A DNA stretch of 13,609 nt from Bacteriovoracaceae bacterium UBA7695 (GTDB taxonomy: Bacteria; Bdellovibrionota; Bacteriovoracia; Bacteriovoracales; Bacteriovoracaceae). Where the stretch lies: contig DLGL01000119.1 in NCBI GenBank assembly GCA_002482685.1, positions 13,139-26,747 of the forward strand. Reading direction: 5' to 3'. Shown one piece after another: positions 13,317-13,609 of this stretch; the stretch's first letter is position 1; every line of letters starts with the position of its first letter. The translations under genes and the position numbers were made by a program. The notes beneath the pieces were generated by a model, which was not told the origin of the DNA, did no database searches, and saw nothing but the letters and a program-made list of their open reading frames with translations.

Positions 13317-13609
13317 TTAATTTCCTCCGTTAAAATTTGGATCCAGCCACATAATTTCCCAGATGTGCCCGTCAATATCCTGGAACGCATTTTGGTACAT
13401 AAATCCATGGTCCTGTGAGTCTCTAAACGTTTGACCGCCAGCTTCGAGAGCCTTTTTTATCATCTCATCAACTTTTTGTTTTGTTTCAACATTAATGGCA
13501 ATTAAAACCTCTGAAGTCTTCTTGGCATCAGCAATCTCTTTATGCGGCAAAAAGCCTTTGAAGAACGGTTTTACCAAAAGCATAGCAAAAATATTTTCTC
13601 CGATAATCA
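13317..13609 (-). CDS. VOC-superfamily (glyoxalase-like) protein, N-terminus beyond window
   Basis: About 96 codons are visible and the frame is open to the window edge. The upstream codons (IIGENIFAMLLVKPFF) continue the fold, so the true start lies outside and the Met at 13583 is internal. Usual length is about 130 residues, so roughly 35 are missing. Visible parts include a short helical loop, TSEVLIAINVETKQKVDEMI, KALEAGGQ, DHGFMYQNAFQDIDGHIWEIMW. The last carries the His and the Glu (HIWEIMW) that act as metal ligands in this superfamily. The subfamily resembles YaeR/PhnB-like VOC proteins of unknown substrate often paired with DUF1428. Its stop codon is one base before the DUF1428 start, and that gene's GGAGG lies inside its coding end. 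Confidence 0.9.
   Translation of the reverse strand, partial: IIGENIFAMLLVKPFFKGFLPHKEIADAKKTSEVLIAINVETKQKVDEMIKKALEAGGQTFRDSQDHGFMYQNAFQDIDGHIWEIMWLDPNFNGGN

Overview
The window looks like chromosomal DNA of a moderately AT-rich, free-living Gram-negative bacterium. Outer-membrane-type lipoproteins, an OmpA-like peptidoglycan-binding protein, a PqiA-like membrane protein and many two-component signalling parts support this. Gene content, packing and codon use (many GCC-containing codons, TTG/GTG starts) remind me of Bdellovibrionota, perhaps the Bacteriovorax/Peredibacter side. That placement is an impression, not a proof. I see no rRNA, tRNA, CRISPR array, insertion sequence or phage gene.

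Layout. (1) 1-3464 is a signalling block: the C-terminal part of a large hybrid histidine kinase (ATPase domain plus three receivers), an overlapping REC-HisKA-HATPase kinase, and a convergent OmpR-type response regulator. (2) 3553-5382 holds a minus-strand OmpA/DUF4398-type lipoprotein with a good terminator and a divergent small Hpt phosphotransfer protein, the piece a multi-receiver kinase would need for a phosphorelay. (3) 5490-7251 is a plus-strand unit with a likely promoter, an M20-family carbamoylase/allantoate-type amidohydrolase, a small lipoprotein and a strong terminator. (4) 7250-8905 has a stand-alone GT-B N-terminal-like domain with a sigma-54-like promoter, a single-domain FKBP isomerase that may be leaderless, and a hemerythrin-like protein. 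(5) 9009-11186 has a PqiA-domain membrane protein, an HPF/RaiA ribosome hibernation factor and a BON-domain protein. (6) 11180-12862 is a minus-strand moaA-tauE/safE pair with no gap between stop and start. (7) 12956-13609 is a DUF1428 gene after a VOC-superfamily gene cut by the window end.

Themes. The genes are tightly packed: convergent pairs are 7 bp apart, 1 bp apart or overlapping, and several have no visible terminator. FKBP, hemerythrin, HPF and BON suggest a loose stress or dormancy neighbourhood. The most unusual signal is regulatory. Four genes (Hpt, hemerythrin, BON, moaA) carry inverted repeats exactly at their translation start regions. In the hemerythrin and BON leaders the Shine-Dalgarno sequence itself is one arm of the hairpin. 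I see no clear new multi-gene defence or biosynthetic system; the candidates are these leaders, the phosphorelay layout and the truncated glycosyltransferase fold.
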